From: an uncultured bacterium
GTDB lineage: Bacteria > Acidobacteriota > Aminicenantia > Aminicenantales > CALLJL01
Direction of reading: 5' to 3'
Assembly (NCBI GenBank): GCA_938092135.1
Contig: CALLJL010000023.1
Location: forward strand, 1 to 64,000
DNA length: 64,000 nt
The stretch's first letter is position 1; each line of letters starts with the position of its first letter. The translations under genes were made by a program, and so were the position numbers. Below the pieces are notes generated by a model. The model had not been told where the DNA came from. It did no database searches and saw only the letters and a program-made list of their open reading frames with translations. Shown one piece after another: positions 9,155-18,083 of the stretch.

Positions 9155-9192
9155 TTTATGATACCATTTTATATATAAATTGGTATCATAAA
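9155..9192. promoter_or_regulatory. 38-bp near-perfect palindrome over the AAA ATPase RBS
   Basis: Arms TTTATGATACCA (9155-9166) and TGGTATCATAAA (9181-9192) match over 12 bases, and the 14-nt centre is itself palindromic apart from one mismatched pair. It ends at the GGAG ribosome-binding site of the gene at 9203. It could be an operator for a dimeric regulator or an RNA hairpin limiting translation. No regulator gene is adjacent; self-regulation by the ATPase is a guess. Confidence 0.65.
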
Positions 9193-9202
9193 GGAGACCA
9201 AT

Positions 9203-10531
9203 ATGAGCATCCATAAATATCTTTTAAAGCAAGTTATCAGGGAATTTCATGAAACATCATTACCGGAGGTTTTCCCCCGCGACCTTGAACTCCCGGCCAG
9301 GCCTGAAAAAATTATTGCTCTTACAGGACCGAGAAGAAGCGGAAAGACTTATTTACTATACAGTATGATAAGGAAGCTTCTGGAGCAGGGCATTCAATCC
9401 GAAAAAATAGTCTATATTAATTTTGAGGACCCCCGGCTTCGTCCATTTGAAGCAGCAGATTTCGAAACGTTTTATGAAGCTTACCGTGAACTTTACCCGA
9501 AGACTGTATTATCTGAAGATTTTAAGGGTTATCTTTTTTTTGATGAAATCCAGGCCGCTATAGGCTGGGAGCTGGGTGTACGCCGGTTATTTGAAACCAG
9601 AAAGTTTCATATCTATATAACGGGTTCTTCTTCTAAGCTGATGAGCTACGATATCGCCACCGAGCTTCGGGGAAGAGCTTTGACCTATGAGCTTTTTCCC
9701 TTTTCCTTCCAAGAGCTCCTCGTCGCCAGGGGGGTTAAATTTGATGAAGAAAGCCAGTATTCAAGTGCCCGCTTCTCTATTGCTAATGCCTTTGAAGAGT
9801 ATCTGAATTATGGGGGGTTTCCAGAAGTGATTCTAGCCGGGTCTGATGAGCAAAAAATCAGAATTCTTCAGTCTTACCTGGAAACCATGTTTCTAAGAGA
9901 TCTTTTTGAGCGTTATGAAATAAGAAATCAATTAGTCTTGAGAGAAATGGTTAAACATCTGGTTAATTCTACGGCCACTCAATTTTCTATTAGCGCTTTC
10001 TATAAATGGATAAAGACTGTATATCCCGTTACCAAGAGGACTCTGATTAATTACCTCGGTTATTTGGAGGATTCCAGGCTTTTTCTTATGCTTCGCCGGT
10101 TGTCACCTTCGCTGAAAGAGCAAGCTCTCACCCCCAAAAAAGTTTATTTGATTGATGTGGGGTTGAAAGAAGTTTTCGGGATCGGACCGAGCAGGGATAC
10201 AGGAAGAAGGCTGGAAAATATCGTCGCCATAGAGTTGATGAGGAGGCGGGCAAGAAACCCCAGGATTGATGTTTTCTTCTGGAAAGATGTCCGCAATAGA
10301 GAGGTGGACTTTGTTGTAACAGAATGGGGGCAGGTGAAAGAACTCATCCAGGTTTGCGCCGATATGTCAGATTTTAAGGTTAAAAAGCGAGAATTGAGAG
10401 CCCTCGCTGAAGCTTCTGATAAACTTAAGTGTGATGATTTGAAGGTCATCACATTTGACCAACGGGGTGAAGAAAAAATAGAGGAAAAAAACGTCAAGCT
10501 TATTCCCGCACGGGACTGGCTCTTACCATAA
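9203..10531 (+). CDS. AAA_14/DUF4143 family ATPase
   Basis: A 442-residue P-loop ATPase with Walker A GPRRSGKT (42-49), Walker B-like LFFDEIQ (about 111-117) and a sensor-like YITGSSSK segment. It then has the DUF4143 region, whose FFWKDVRNREVDFVV segment (about 357-371) resembles a PD-(D/E)xK nuclease core (Glu-Val-Asp). Such proteins are common, scattered and transferable; their function is poorly known, though many resemble archaeal-type ATPases with a nuclease-like C-terminus. GGAG 7 nt before the ATG supports the start. It stands alone, facing the minus-strand gene at 10603, with a strong palindrome in front. Imperfect direct repeats follow the stop. Confidence 0.88.
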   Translation: MSIHKYLLKQVIREFHETSLPEVFPRDLELPARPEKIIALTGPRRSGKTYLLYSMIRKLLEQGIQSEKIVYINFEDPRLRPFEAADFETFYEAYRELYPKTVLSEDFKGYLFFDEIQAAIGWELGVRRLFETRKFHIYITGSSSKLMSYDIATELRGRALTYELFPFSFQELLVARGVKFDEESQYSSARFSIANAFEEYLNYGGFPEVILAGSDEQKIRILQSYLETMFLRDLFERYEIRNQLVLREMVKHLVNSTATQFSISAFYKWIKTVYPVTKRTLINYLGYLEDSRLFLMLRRLSPSLKEQALTPKKVYLIDVGLKEVFGIGPSRDTGRRLENIVAIELMRRRARNPRIDVFFWKDVRNREVDFVVTEWGQVKELIQVCADMSDFKVKKRELRALAEASDKLKCDDLKVITFDQRGEEKIEEKNVKLIPARDWLLP

Positions 10532-10542
10532 ATCAAAATTAA

Positions 10543-10626
10543 ATTGGTGACGCCTACTATATTTACCATTTAATCTGGCTTATTTAATTGGTAAGGCTTA
10601 CTCTATTTATAATTTAATCCGGCTAA
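10543..10626. repeat. Tandem imperfect direct repeat between convergent genes
   Basis: Two 40-base units start with ATTGGT at 10543 and 10587 (period 44) and agree at most positions, including TACT and ATTTAATC. Inside, TTACCATTTAA (10563) and TTAATTGGTAA (10584) also form an inverted pair with one mismatch. The second unit covers the 3' end of the minus-strand gene at 10603. Confidence 0.6.
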
Positions 10627-12576
10627 GAATTTTAACAAAAATGTTTGTGTCCCCATTTTTTTGGCAGGAGCTGCTTTAAACCTGGCAGCCGTACTTCCGT
10701 AGTTGAATTCAATTCCATGATTTCTTTCCCCGAAATAGTTGGTATCACCATGAACAATGATGTCTTCGTCTTTTTGAGCGGCTAATATTTTTTGTTGGCC
10801 GCAGGTGGTGTCGGCAAATTTGTCTAAATCGGGATCGAAAAGCAATTCGAGCCTTTTTAAATCACCCTGAGCGAGATCTATCGAGTAATTAAAATGCGGT
10901 AACCCTGGATATTTTGACTTTTGAAAGACCGTGATAGCTATGGGAACTTTTATGGCTTTTCCATTTTTCTGTTTAAAAAGGGGAATTGGAAAATAGATAA
11001 ATTCATTGTAAGCCAGGTCGTTTCTGTCCAGAATCCCATCCTTGTTTTTATCCTTCTTGACAATGTTGTATTTCTGTCCTCCAATATCAGCCTCGATAAC
11101 AAATTCCTGGTCCTCTGGATTTAAGGAAAGGGCTTCCCCTCGGGCTGTATATCTGGTCACACCAGCGATTCTGTCGATCCGGAGATAGCGATGACGTTTG
11201 GCGAGCGCCGGTTGCGTCGCCGCCTTTATATTAAAAAGTTCGTAACTATACTTCAGGCCATCCCAGGAAAACAATTCGAATTCAAATTCCTTACTTCCTA
11301 TGTAATAATCAACTTCGCAGTAAATTTTTATGTTACCACTCAATACCTCATAATTATTATCGCCATAAACTGAGTATTGAAAAGCTGGGGGAGATATTAT
11401 TTCGACCGCCCCACCAAGATTAAAAGAATTCCGCAAGATGATAAGATTGACTTCAAGGCCAGCACTTGCCCAGCTTAAACCAACTCCAGCTTCCCCAAAG
11501 CCAATCAATTGGGACTGGAAATGAGATCCGGCGCTTATTTTTGGTTGGTCGGTTACTCCGCCTCGGGCATCGAGCTGTCCTCCTCCAGTCATGCCCACTT
11601 TCCCGGTAATGGGAATCGGCCCGATGGTAAACTGGAAGGGAAATTCAATTTCAAGTAGATCGTCCTTTTTAAAAATAGTATAGTTATTATCATATCTGAG
11701 AATGATCTCATCACTCATCTTAATGCCGGCAGCGGTTTCCAAGGCGGCTACTTCTGTCAGATCCCTCAGATTTTTTAACAAACTGTATTTTAAATAACTA
11801 TCGTTATCTTTCCGATATATTCCGGCATCAATAAAGGAAACCTTATTTCCGAATACCGTCAAATCGCACTTGATGGCTGAATTGAGATCAAGCCCCTTTT
11901 TATTCTCTTCACCTTTAATGGACAAATTGGCGCCCAGACGGACGCCAAAATCCTCAAGGCCTTTTCCATCCGGATTCCCCCAGGAATCATCCCAGTTCCA
12001 TTCCCAGTTAAATGGAAAGGGATCATATATGTCCTGGGTTTCGGCTGATTTAAGAGCTTCATTGTATTCTTTCAACCAGGTCTGATAAGGCGAAGAATAT
12101 ATTCGGGAGGAAAGAAGCGTTGCTTGAAATATTTTTTTCTGCCGATCGAAATTTTCTACTGGAACCTTTAGTCTTAAAAACCTAACACGGCCTGCCGCAC
12201 CTTTAACCAACCGCCCTTCCTGGTTTCTTAAGGAAAAGCCGTATTTATTCAAGAAGTTTTCAAATTCATTAAGCTGTTTTATATAATCTTCGGCCTTTAT
12301 TGAAGCGACAGTTCCATCTTTCTTCTTAAAAGTTACCATCTGATCTTTAGTTAGGCCCAGTTCCTCAAGAGTTATGGGTTTAATTATTTTCTTGATATCA
12401 TAAGGGGGTGGGGCGGCTTCTAATTTTTCTAAGGGAATGATTATTGGCTTGAACTTGACGGTGAGCACGCCTGGTCTACGAAGCAACCTTACTTGGCTCT
12501 GGGAGGAAGCGGATCCAAAAAAATAAAAGAGCAAAAAAATTAATACCCCTGACCTAAAAAAAATCCCTTTTTTCAT
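10603..12576 (-). CDS. Secreted protein of unknown function with calcium-loop motif
   Basis: I do not recognise the family. It has 657 residues, a clear signal peptide (MKKGIFFRSGVLIFLLFYFF...SSQS) and a mostly beta-rich body. DKNKDGILDRND (about residues 509-520) fits the EF-hand/dockerin calcium-loop pattern DxNxDGxxDxxD. GAGGGAT before the ATG supports the start. The last ~18 codons are odd: MGTQTFLL is the reverse complement of the dispersed repeat copy at 10646, and the stop lies inside a tandem repeat. The C-terminus was therefore probably replaced or extended by repeat DNA. It is convergent with the AAA ATPase gene. Confidence 0.75.
   Translation of the reverse strand: MKKGIFFRSGVLIFLLFYFFGSASSQSQVRLLRRPGVLTVKFKPIIIPLEKLEAAPPPYDIKKIIKPITLEELGLTKDQMVTFKKKDGTVASIKAEDYIKQLNEFENFLNKYGFSLRNQEGRLVKGAAGRVRFLRLKVPVENFDRQKKIFQATLLSSRIYSSPYQTWLKEYNEALKSAETQDIYDPFPFNWEWNWDDSWGNPDGKGLEDFGVRLGANLSIKGEENKKGLDLNSAIKCDLTVFGNKVSFIDAGIYRKDNDSYLKYSLLKNLRDLTEVAALETAAGIKMSDEIILRYDNNYTIFKKDDLLEIEFPFQFTIGPIPITGKVGMTGGGQLDARGGVTDQPKISAGSHFQSQLIGFGEAGVGLSWASAGLEVNLIILRNSFNLGGAVEIISPPAFQYSVYGDNNYEVLSGNIKIYCEVDYYIGSKEFEFELFSWDGLKYSYELFNIKAATQPALAKRHRYLRIDRIAGVTRYTARGEALSLNPEDQEFVIEADIGGQKYNIVKKDKNKDGILDRNDLAYNEFIYFPIPLFKQKNGKAIKVPIAITVFQKSKYPGLPHFNYSIDLAQGDLKRLELLFDPDLDKFADTTCGQQKILAAQKDEDIIVHGDTNYFGERNHGIEFNYGSTAARFKAAPAKKMGTQTFLLKFLAGLNYK
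10646..10662 (+). repeat. Dispersed short repeat, core TGTGTCCCCATTTTT (copy 2)
   Basis: Exact core match to the copy at 9116. Flanks extend the similarity to the copy at 48701: both read AAAAATGTTTGTGTCCC before diverging. On the opposite strand it encodes MGTQT of the gene at 10603-12576. Confidence 0.55.
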
Positions 12577-12899
12577 CTTCTTATCCCTCTTTTAAGAACT
12601 ACTTTATTCTTTGGCCTTTTGTCAAATGAAGCCTTCTTTAGTCTTTCTCTTCATGGCCTATTATGGGTTTAGCATTCAAATCCGATCTGGGACTGAAAAA
12701 TGAAAGATTAAAAAATTATTATATTTTGAAAAGAAAATTGGTTATAAAAAGAAGATTGGGAATATATTTTTCTTTTATTTTCTTTACCTCCAATGGTCAC
12801 CATTTCTACAATTGTCTCCATTTCTAGCAAAAATTTCGGTTAAAAAACCCTTTTTTTGAATAAGCCTATTTTTTATAATTTAATCTGTGAATTTAGCCT
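12577..12899. other. AT-rich divergent spacer
   Basis: This 323-bp gap between divergent genes must hold promoters for both; I cannot pick convincing -35/-10 pairs. GTCACCATTTCT (12796) and GTCTCCATTTCT (12814) form a short direct repeat that may be a degenerate relative of the GTGTCCCCATTTT element. Confidence 0.4.
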
Positions 12900-14054
12900 G
12901 TGCGGGTTGAGATAATTTTTCTGAGGTCAATTCCTTTATTCCTGAGCAGTTTTCGGTTTGTTATCGTTTTGTTTCTGATTGGTCTGGCCATAGCCTGTAA
13001 GGTTGGCGAAGTTGATCCCCACCAAAAAGTGGATCACCTTTTTTCAAGCCTTATTTCAAAAAATGAACCCGGAGTAGCTACACTCGTTATCAAAGAGGGT
13101 CAAGAAGTTTTCAAAAAAGGTTATGGAGTAAGGGAGCTTCGCACGTTTCGTCCGATTGATAATCACACCAATTTCCGCCTGGCCTCATTAACTAAAGCCT
13201 TTACCGCGACGGCCATCATGCTTCTTGTTCGGGAGGGAAAGCTTGCCTATCAAGATCGATTGACCGATATATTTCCGGATTTCCCTGAATATGGTCAGGA
13301 GATTAAAATTCTCAATCTTCTTCAGCATACTTCAGGTTTACCTGATTATGAAGATCTTATGCCTCCCTGTGAAAGAAATAAACCAATTGAGGAAGTTCAA
13401 ATTAGGGATCAAGAGGTGCTGGCCCTTTTAAAGAAAACAGATAAGGGCAAATTTCCACCGGGTACTCATTGGGCTTACAGCAATTCAGGCTATGTTCTAC
13501 TTGGTTTAATCGTAGAAAAAATTTCGGGCCAATCGCTTCCTGATTTTTTAGAGCAAAGAATATTTGTTCCCCTGGGAATGAAGAATACTGGGGCTTATGT
13601 TCGCGGCCAGAAGGAAATTCCTGAGCGGGCTTTTGGTCATTCCAAAAGAAAGGGACAATGGGTGGAAACTGACCAGAGTCCAACTTCAGCGACCCTGGGC
13701 GACGGCGGAATTTATTCCTCCCTTGAAGATCTGGCCAAATGGGATGAGGCCTGGCGAGGCCATAAATTGTTTAATGGAGAAGAAATTAAGCTTGCCCTGA
13801 CTCCGGTAAAGGTTCCCGGTAGAGGCCCAACCGAGCCTGATGGGAACCCGGCGGCCTATGGCTTTGGCTGGTTTCTTAATCCCTGGAAAGGTCATCAAAG
13901 GATCTGGCATTATGGTGAGACCATTGGCTTCCGTACAGCCTACCAACGTTTTCCAGATAAAAATCTAACGGTGATTGTTTTAGCCAATCGCTCTGATCTT
14001 GAAGCGATCTCCCTGGCCCTCAAGGTGGCCGAATTTTACCTGATCAAAGATTGA
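12900..14054 (+). CDS. Serine hydrolase lipoprotein, class C beta-lactamase-like
   Basis: A 384-residue exported penicillin-binding-like hydrolase. A signal sequence ends in the lipobox LAIAC (Cys about 33), so it should be membrane-anchored. The serine beta-lactamase/DD-peptidase motifs are present: SLTK (nucleophile Ser in RLASLTKAFTAT, about residue 92), YSN (about 194) and HYG (about 339, in the place of KTG). The family includes DD-peptidases, esterases and aminohydrolases; the substrate cannot be told. The start is GTG at 12900, the only start upstream of the signal sequence that keeps a short N-region. It converges with the acetamidase gene, only 5 nt away. Confidence 0.88.
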   Translation: MRVEIIFLRSIPLFLSSFRFVIVLFLIGLAIACKVGEVDPHQKVDHLFSSLISKNEPGVATLVIKEGQEVFKKGYGVRELRTFRPIDNHTNFRLASLTKAFTATAIMLLVREGKLAYQDRLTDIFPDFPEYGQEIKILNLLQHTSGLPDYEDLMPPCERNKPIEEVQIRDQEVLALLKKTDKGKFPPGTHWAYSNSGYVLLGLIVEKISGQSLPDFLEQRIFVPLGMKNTGAYVRGQKEIPERAFGHSKRKGQWVETDQSPTSATLGDGGIYSSLEDLAKWDEAWRGHKLFNGEEIKLALTPVKVPGRGPTEPDGNPAAYGFGWFLNPWKGHQRIWHYGETIGFRTAYQRFPDKNLTVIVLANRSDLEAISLALKVAEFYLIKD

Positions 14055-14059
14055 ATTTT

Positions 14060-15139
14060 TCATCTAATTGAGATTGATTTTAATTTGTTATGAGGCGTTT
14101 TTAATTTACCCTCGGGTAAATATTTCTTGGGGAAGCAGGCCGCCACAGTATAATTCGGATCAACTACCTGGGCTATTCTGGCGACCCCGACCTGGGAAAG
14201 AAGCTGATAGGCATCCATCATTTCCAGGCCGAAATCTTTAACCAGCCATTCAACCATCTCTTTATGGGCAATCCGGAAGGCATCCTCCAGGGGCCGGTAG
14301 CTGCCGACGCTCATAATATATTCATCGCTTTCCACTCGAGGCCAGCTGATCTTCCAGCTTTTAATAACCTCCACAACGAAAGTAACTTTCATGGCTGCTT
14401 CAACCGCGGTGCCAATGATCTCTCCATCTCCCTGAACCAAATGGGCATCGCCCATGAAAAGGAGAGCCCCCTTAACATTAACGGGCAAATAAATGGTGTT
14501 TCCAGCTCTTACCTCAGGAAAATCGAGATTGCCGCCAAAAGCTTCAGGAACGACCGTCCATCGGGCTTCATTATGGGCGGGCGCAACTCCTAAACAGCCG
14601 AGGAATGGCCGCATCGGTATTTCCCAGGTGAAATTGCCGCTCAAAGCTTTAAAGCGAACTGTATTTTTTTCCCGATTTATTTCATACCACCAAACCTTTT
14701 CGGGCAAAGGAGAATGAAGCAAAGCTGTGTATTCGGTGACACTCAGGGCCCCGAAAAAGGGGAAATAACTGCTGATACCATAATCGCGGGCTGGCTCCAG
14801 TTTAATCAGGTGAACAGCTAAGGTATCACCAGGTTCAGCTCCTTCAACATAAAAGGGTCCTGTTTGGGGATTATCATGGTCGGGTGGAATAACCTGCGTG
14901 GGTATATCCAGGGGCGATTTGACCCGGCCATCATAGCAATCCTCAGTTGCTGTTTCGATAATCCAGCCTGGCTTGATACTCAGGACGGGTTTATGCTGGC
15001 CAAAAGTATATTTATACTCTCCGGGCTTGGGAATATAAGTTACTTTTTTAACCTTGGCCTGAAGATGGGTCGGGGAAAGCGGATAAACAATCAAAGCAAC
15101 CAAAATAGGGAGAATAATCAGAACCCCATGTTTTCTCAT
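14060..15139 (-). CDS. Exported acetamidase/formamidase family protein
   Basis: A 359-residue member of the FmdA/AmdA family, which hydrolyses short amides to ammonia and a carboxylate. Family features include the GPFYVEGAEPGDTLAVH segment (about 97-113), FLGCLGVAP and LLFMGDAHLVQGDGEI (about 226-241). An N-terminal signal peptide (MRKHGVLIILPILVALIV...) indicates export, whereas well-known formamidases are cytoplasmic. The natural substrate may thus be an extracellular or periplasmic amide. GGAGGG 7 nt before the ATG fits the start. No amide transporter or regulator is next to it. Confidence 0.87.
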   Translation of the reverse strand: MRKHGVLIILPILVALIVYPLSPTHLQAKVKKVTYIPKPGEYKYTFGQHKPVLSIKPGWIIETATEDCYDGRVKSPLDIPTQVIPPDHDNPQTGPFYVEGAEPGDTLAVHLIKLEPARDYGISSYFPFFGALSVTEYTALLHSPLPEKVWWYEINREKNTVRFKALSGNFTWEIPMRPFLGCLGVAPAHNEARWTVVPEAFGGNLDFPEVRAGNTIYLPVNVKGALLFMGDAHLVQGDGEIIGTAVEAAMKVTFVVEVIKSWKISWPRVESDEYIMSVGSYRPLEDAFRIAHKEMVEWLVKDFGLEMMDAYQLLSQVGVARIAQVVDPNYTVAACFPKKYLPEGKLKTPHNKLKSISIR

Positions 15140-15430
15140 CTCATTTCCCTCCTTTTTTAATTGGCTAATCTTTTCATTCCATTCTGTTAATTTTATCTTT
15201 TTTAGTCTTTTTTAAAAGATTTTCTTTCAATTTTCGGACCGATCAGCCCTTGGCCATGGACGTTAATTTGGACCTGATAATGAAATTTTTAAAAAAGAAA
15301 ACCATTAGCTTTTAAATATGAGACTCTTTAAAAATCTTTTATACAAAGGGAGTTCAAATCTAAATAAAAAAGTTTAACTTCTCAGGGATTATTGTCAGGT
15401 TTGAAGCCTCGGGCTTTTCTTTTAGCTGAA

Positions 15431-16420
15431 TTATCTTAATTGAAAAGTAATGGTTACTATAAAAATAACGCCACGGGGTCGGCCATTGATGATCATAGGC
15501 TCATAAATCCATTGCCGAACGGCATCGATGGCCGCCTGGTCAAGGAGAGGAACGGAGCGAATTACTTTAACATTCTGCACTCGGCCGTAAATATCAGTGG
15601 TCGCTTCAAGAATAACGACGCCTTCAACTCTAGCCTGACGGGCGACTTCAGGATAAACCGGATCAACCTTGTGGAGCAGCTTGGGAGGCTTAATATCACC
15701 AAAGGCCCTTACCGGAGCTTCCACTTCGCCAATGACCCCACCGAGAACGCCACCAACCACCCCGCCTAAAACCCCACCAACCACCCCGCCTTCGACTCCT
15801 CCCTCCACCCCGCCTTCAACGCCAAAATCGCTGACCTGTTCTTCGGGTATTTCTTGAGGAATCTCCACTGGGGCAATAAGTTTTCCCGGCTGAATAATAG
15901 CCTGGGTCTGAACGGGCCTTATTCTTGTTTTTCCTTCTGAGGAACGTTTTTTAGGCGGAGGTGGGGGAGGGGGTGGAGGCGGAGGAGGAACCGGAGCAAC
16001 AAAGGCAGTATAAATTTCGACCGGAGGTGGCGTCCCTGGATTGAGTAAAGGAAGAATAACCAAGAGAGAAACAGCGGCAATATGCGCCGCCAGAGAAAGG
16101 GGAAAGGCGATTACTTTAAATGTCAGTCCCTTTTTCTTTTCAATAAAGGAATCAGCAAAAAGAGGCCTGGCCCCTTCCCTAAATCCGATTTTTTTATTAA
16201 TATAGGTCATAACTTTCTGAGTAAATGAGTTCCAGTAATTTTCGTCTTTCAAGTTAGATTCTAAGGAGCGAGCCTTCCTTTGTAAAGCCCTAAGCTCAGC
16301 AATTTGATGACGGCAATCTTCGCATTGCTCAAGATGGCGGGCCATAAGCTCTTTTTCATGGGCCTCAAGGTCGCCATCAAAATAGGTCCTGAGGCGCTCG
16401 CTAAAATATTTATGGTTCAT
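15431..16420 (-). CDS. Zinc-finger-TonB fusion protein
   Basis: A 329-residue inner-membrane protein. It has an N-terminal anti-sigma-type zinc finger (His29, Cys33, Cys36 in ARHLEQCEDCRHQ), one membrane segment (about 105-128), 12 prolines in a row, a Gly/Val repeat (GGVEGG, GGVVGG, GGVLGG; about 207-235) and a TonB C-terminal domain with VDPVYPEVARQARVEG (about 258-273). The layout puts the zinc finger in the cytoplasm and TonB in the periplasm. TonB passes energy to outer-membrane receptors; the zinc finger normally binds a sigma factor. No sigma-factor, exbB or exbD gene is adjacent. GGAGA 6 nt before the ATG supports the start. Confidence 0.88.
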   Translation of the reverse strand: MNHKYFSERLRTYFDGDLEAHEKELMARHLEQCEDCRHQIAELRALQRKARSLESNLKDENYWNSFTQKVMTYINKKIGFREGARPLFADSFIEKKKGLTFKVIAFPLSLAAHIAAVSLLVILPLLNPGTPPPVEIYTAFVAPVPPPPPPPPPPPPKKRSSEGKTRIRPVQTQAIIQPGKLIAPVEIPQEIPEEQVSDFGVEGGVEGGVEGGVVGGVLGGVVGGVLGGVIGEVEAPVRAFGDIKPPKLLHKVDPVYPEVARQARVEGVVILEATTDIYGRVQNVKVIRSVPLLDQAAIDAVRQWIYEPMIINGRPRGVIFIVTITFQLR

Positions 16421-16789
16421 TTTATTTCTCCAAAAAATCGACTAATTCCTGGTGTAATTTTTTTCGCCCTTCTTGGCCTGACTGATGTCCCATTGATCAA
16501 GGACTTTTTCTGATCTCATTGACTTCCCACATTATATATACTTTTGAGAAAGCCATTTATTCCCTTTTTTCATGATTTCCCCTTTCTCCAGAATAATTAA
16601 GAGCAATATTTGTGCCAACTTGAGAAAGATCCATTTAAGAGAACTAAGGGCGGAAAAAGGGGGAAGATTTTATTAAAGCTGAATAAAAACTGAATAAAAA
16701 CAGATTTAGATAAAAAAATTTAAAGGCAAAGATTAAAAAACTTTACACTTTGGGTTAAAAAGCTTTTTCAGGGCCTTGCCAAGCTGCTT
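16421..16789. other. Spacer upstream of the zinc-finger-TonB gene
   Basis: This 369-bp gap lies between two minus-strand genes. A TATATAAT-like box on the minus strand near 16531-16540 could be a -10 for the TonB gene, but I find no matching -35. Nothing else was recognised. Confidence 0.35.
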
Positions 16790-17998
16790 TCAGAGATAAC
16801 GGCGGGGAAGGAGCGGATTTAATCCTAAGAGAAGGCGGTAGGTGGAAATTCCCGAAGCTGACGCCAGCGAAGCGGCGGTTAAGGGAGAGCTTTTTTCAGA
16901 GTCAAGGAGAATGGCTTCATCGCCAATTTTAATTTTAGAATTTTTTTTAAGATCGATCATAAGATGATTAGCGGTTATCAGAGGAAGGACAAGAAAGCTT
17001 TCCCCCCTGATTATGGCCTGGCTTTGACCACCTAGCTGGACCTGGTAGCCGTCGGAATAACCTATGGCCAGGGTAGCCACCCTCATTTTTTGAGGAGCCT
17101 TAAAAACCCGATGATAGGAAAGGGTTTCTCCAGGGTTCAGTTCCTTGATAAAAATTACCCTGGCTTTAAGGCGAAGAGCTGGTCTGAGGTCGAGAGGATC
17201 TTCTTTCTGAGTTTGCTCATTGGGGTAATAGCCATAAAGAGTAATGCCAGGACGGACCATGTCTAAATAAAAATCAGGCGAAGTGAGCAGGCCTGCTGAG
17301 CTCGCCGCATGGCGCAGTCCACAATTGATGCCCTTTTCTTTCGCTTGAAAATAAACTTCGTTGAGACGCCGAACCTGTTCCCGATCAAATTCCGGTTCTT
17401 CCGTTAAGGTTGTAGCCAAACCTTCAAGAGAAAGATAGGGACTTAGGGCTATTTTTTCAATTAGGGAAAAAGCTTGCTGATAGGGAAGGCCGGTTCGGCC
17501 CATTCCGGTATCTATATCAATATGAATGGAAACTTTTTGCTTTTTCTTGGCAGCCGCCTCAATGAGATAAAAAACTTCGTCCGTCCAAATTGATTGACTG
17601 AGACGATAATTAATTATTGTTTCCGCCTCATGGCGACTAAAGGGACCAAAGTTAAGAATGGGGCATTTTAGGCCAGCTTCGCGGAGTCGGACAGCTTCTT
17701 CAAGTTTACCCACCATCAGCCAATCAGTCCCGGCTTGTTCTAAAACCCGAGATACTTCAATTAAGCCATGACCGTAGGCATTGGCTTTGACCACGGCCAT
17801 TACCTTAACTCCCACCCGCTTTTTGATCTGCAGGAAATTCCATTTGATGGCCTCCAGGTCAATTTCTATCCAGGGGTCCATCAGACTTTTCCGGTGTTCT
17901 GTAATTGAAATTTCAGGGAAAGATTCAGATGGTTGAGATCTTAGAAGTAAACCTGGGGCGGCCAAACAAGAAAAATTAAAAAACTCTCTTCTTTTCAA
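16790..17998 (-). CDS. Alanine racemase-like PLP enzyme with Tat-like leader
   Basis: A 402-residue fold-type III PLP enzyme. The Schiff-base Lys is in VKANAYGHG (about residue 70) and the second catalytic Tyr is in LSYHRVF (about 280). Alanine racemases make D-Ala for peptidoglycan. Two oddities: the N-terminus MKRREFFNFSCLAAPGLLL carries an RR-x-F-F twin-arginine pattern and a hydrophobic run, suggesting export; and the loop usually reading ICMDQ-x-MVD reads ITANHLMID here, losing the Cys-Met-Asp residues that shape the active site. A periplasmic broad-specificity racemase is possible. Length exceeds the usual 360-380 because of the leader. It stands alone upstream of the TonB gene. Confidence 0.87.
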   Translation of the reverse strand: MKRREFFNFSCLAAPGLLLRSQPSESFPEISITEHRKSLMDPWIEIDLEAIKWNFLQIKKRVGVKVMAVVKANAYGHGLIEVSRVLEQAGTDWLMVGKLEEAVRLREAGLKCPILNFGPFSRHEAETIINYRLSQSIWTDEVFYLIEAAAKKKQKVSIHIDIDTGMGRTGLPYQQAFSLIEKIALSPYLSLEGLATTLTEEPEFDREQVRRLNEVYFQAKEKGINCGLRHAASSAGLLTSPDFYLDMVRPGITLYGYYPNEQTQKEDPLDLRPALRLKARVIFIKELNPGETLSYHRVFKAPQKMRVATLAIGYSDGYQVQLGGQSQAIIRGESFLVLPLITANHLMIDLKKNSKIKIGDEAILLDSEKSSPLTAASLASASGISTYRLLLGLNPLLPRRYL

Positions 17999-18083
17999 AT
18001 TTTACTCCTTCATAGAAATATTTAATTTATAGAAATTTTAATTGAAATTTTAATAGAAATTTTTTAAAACCTTTTGCTTTAAC

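Larger units (their letters stand above)
8636..9202. other. Divergent spacer between VPS10-like and AAA ATPase genes
   Basis: This 567-bp gap should hold promoters for both flanking, divergently read genes. I see no gene. Its right end contains one copy of the TGTGTCCCCATTTTT repeat (9116-9133) and the palindrome at 9155-9192. Confidence 0.6.
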
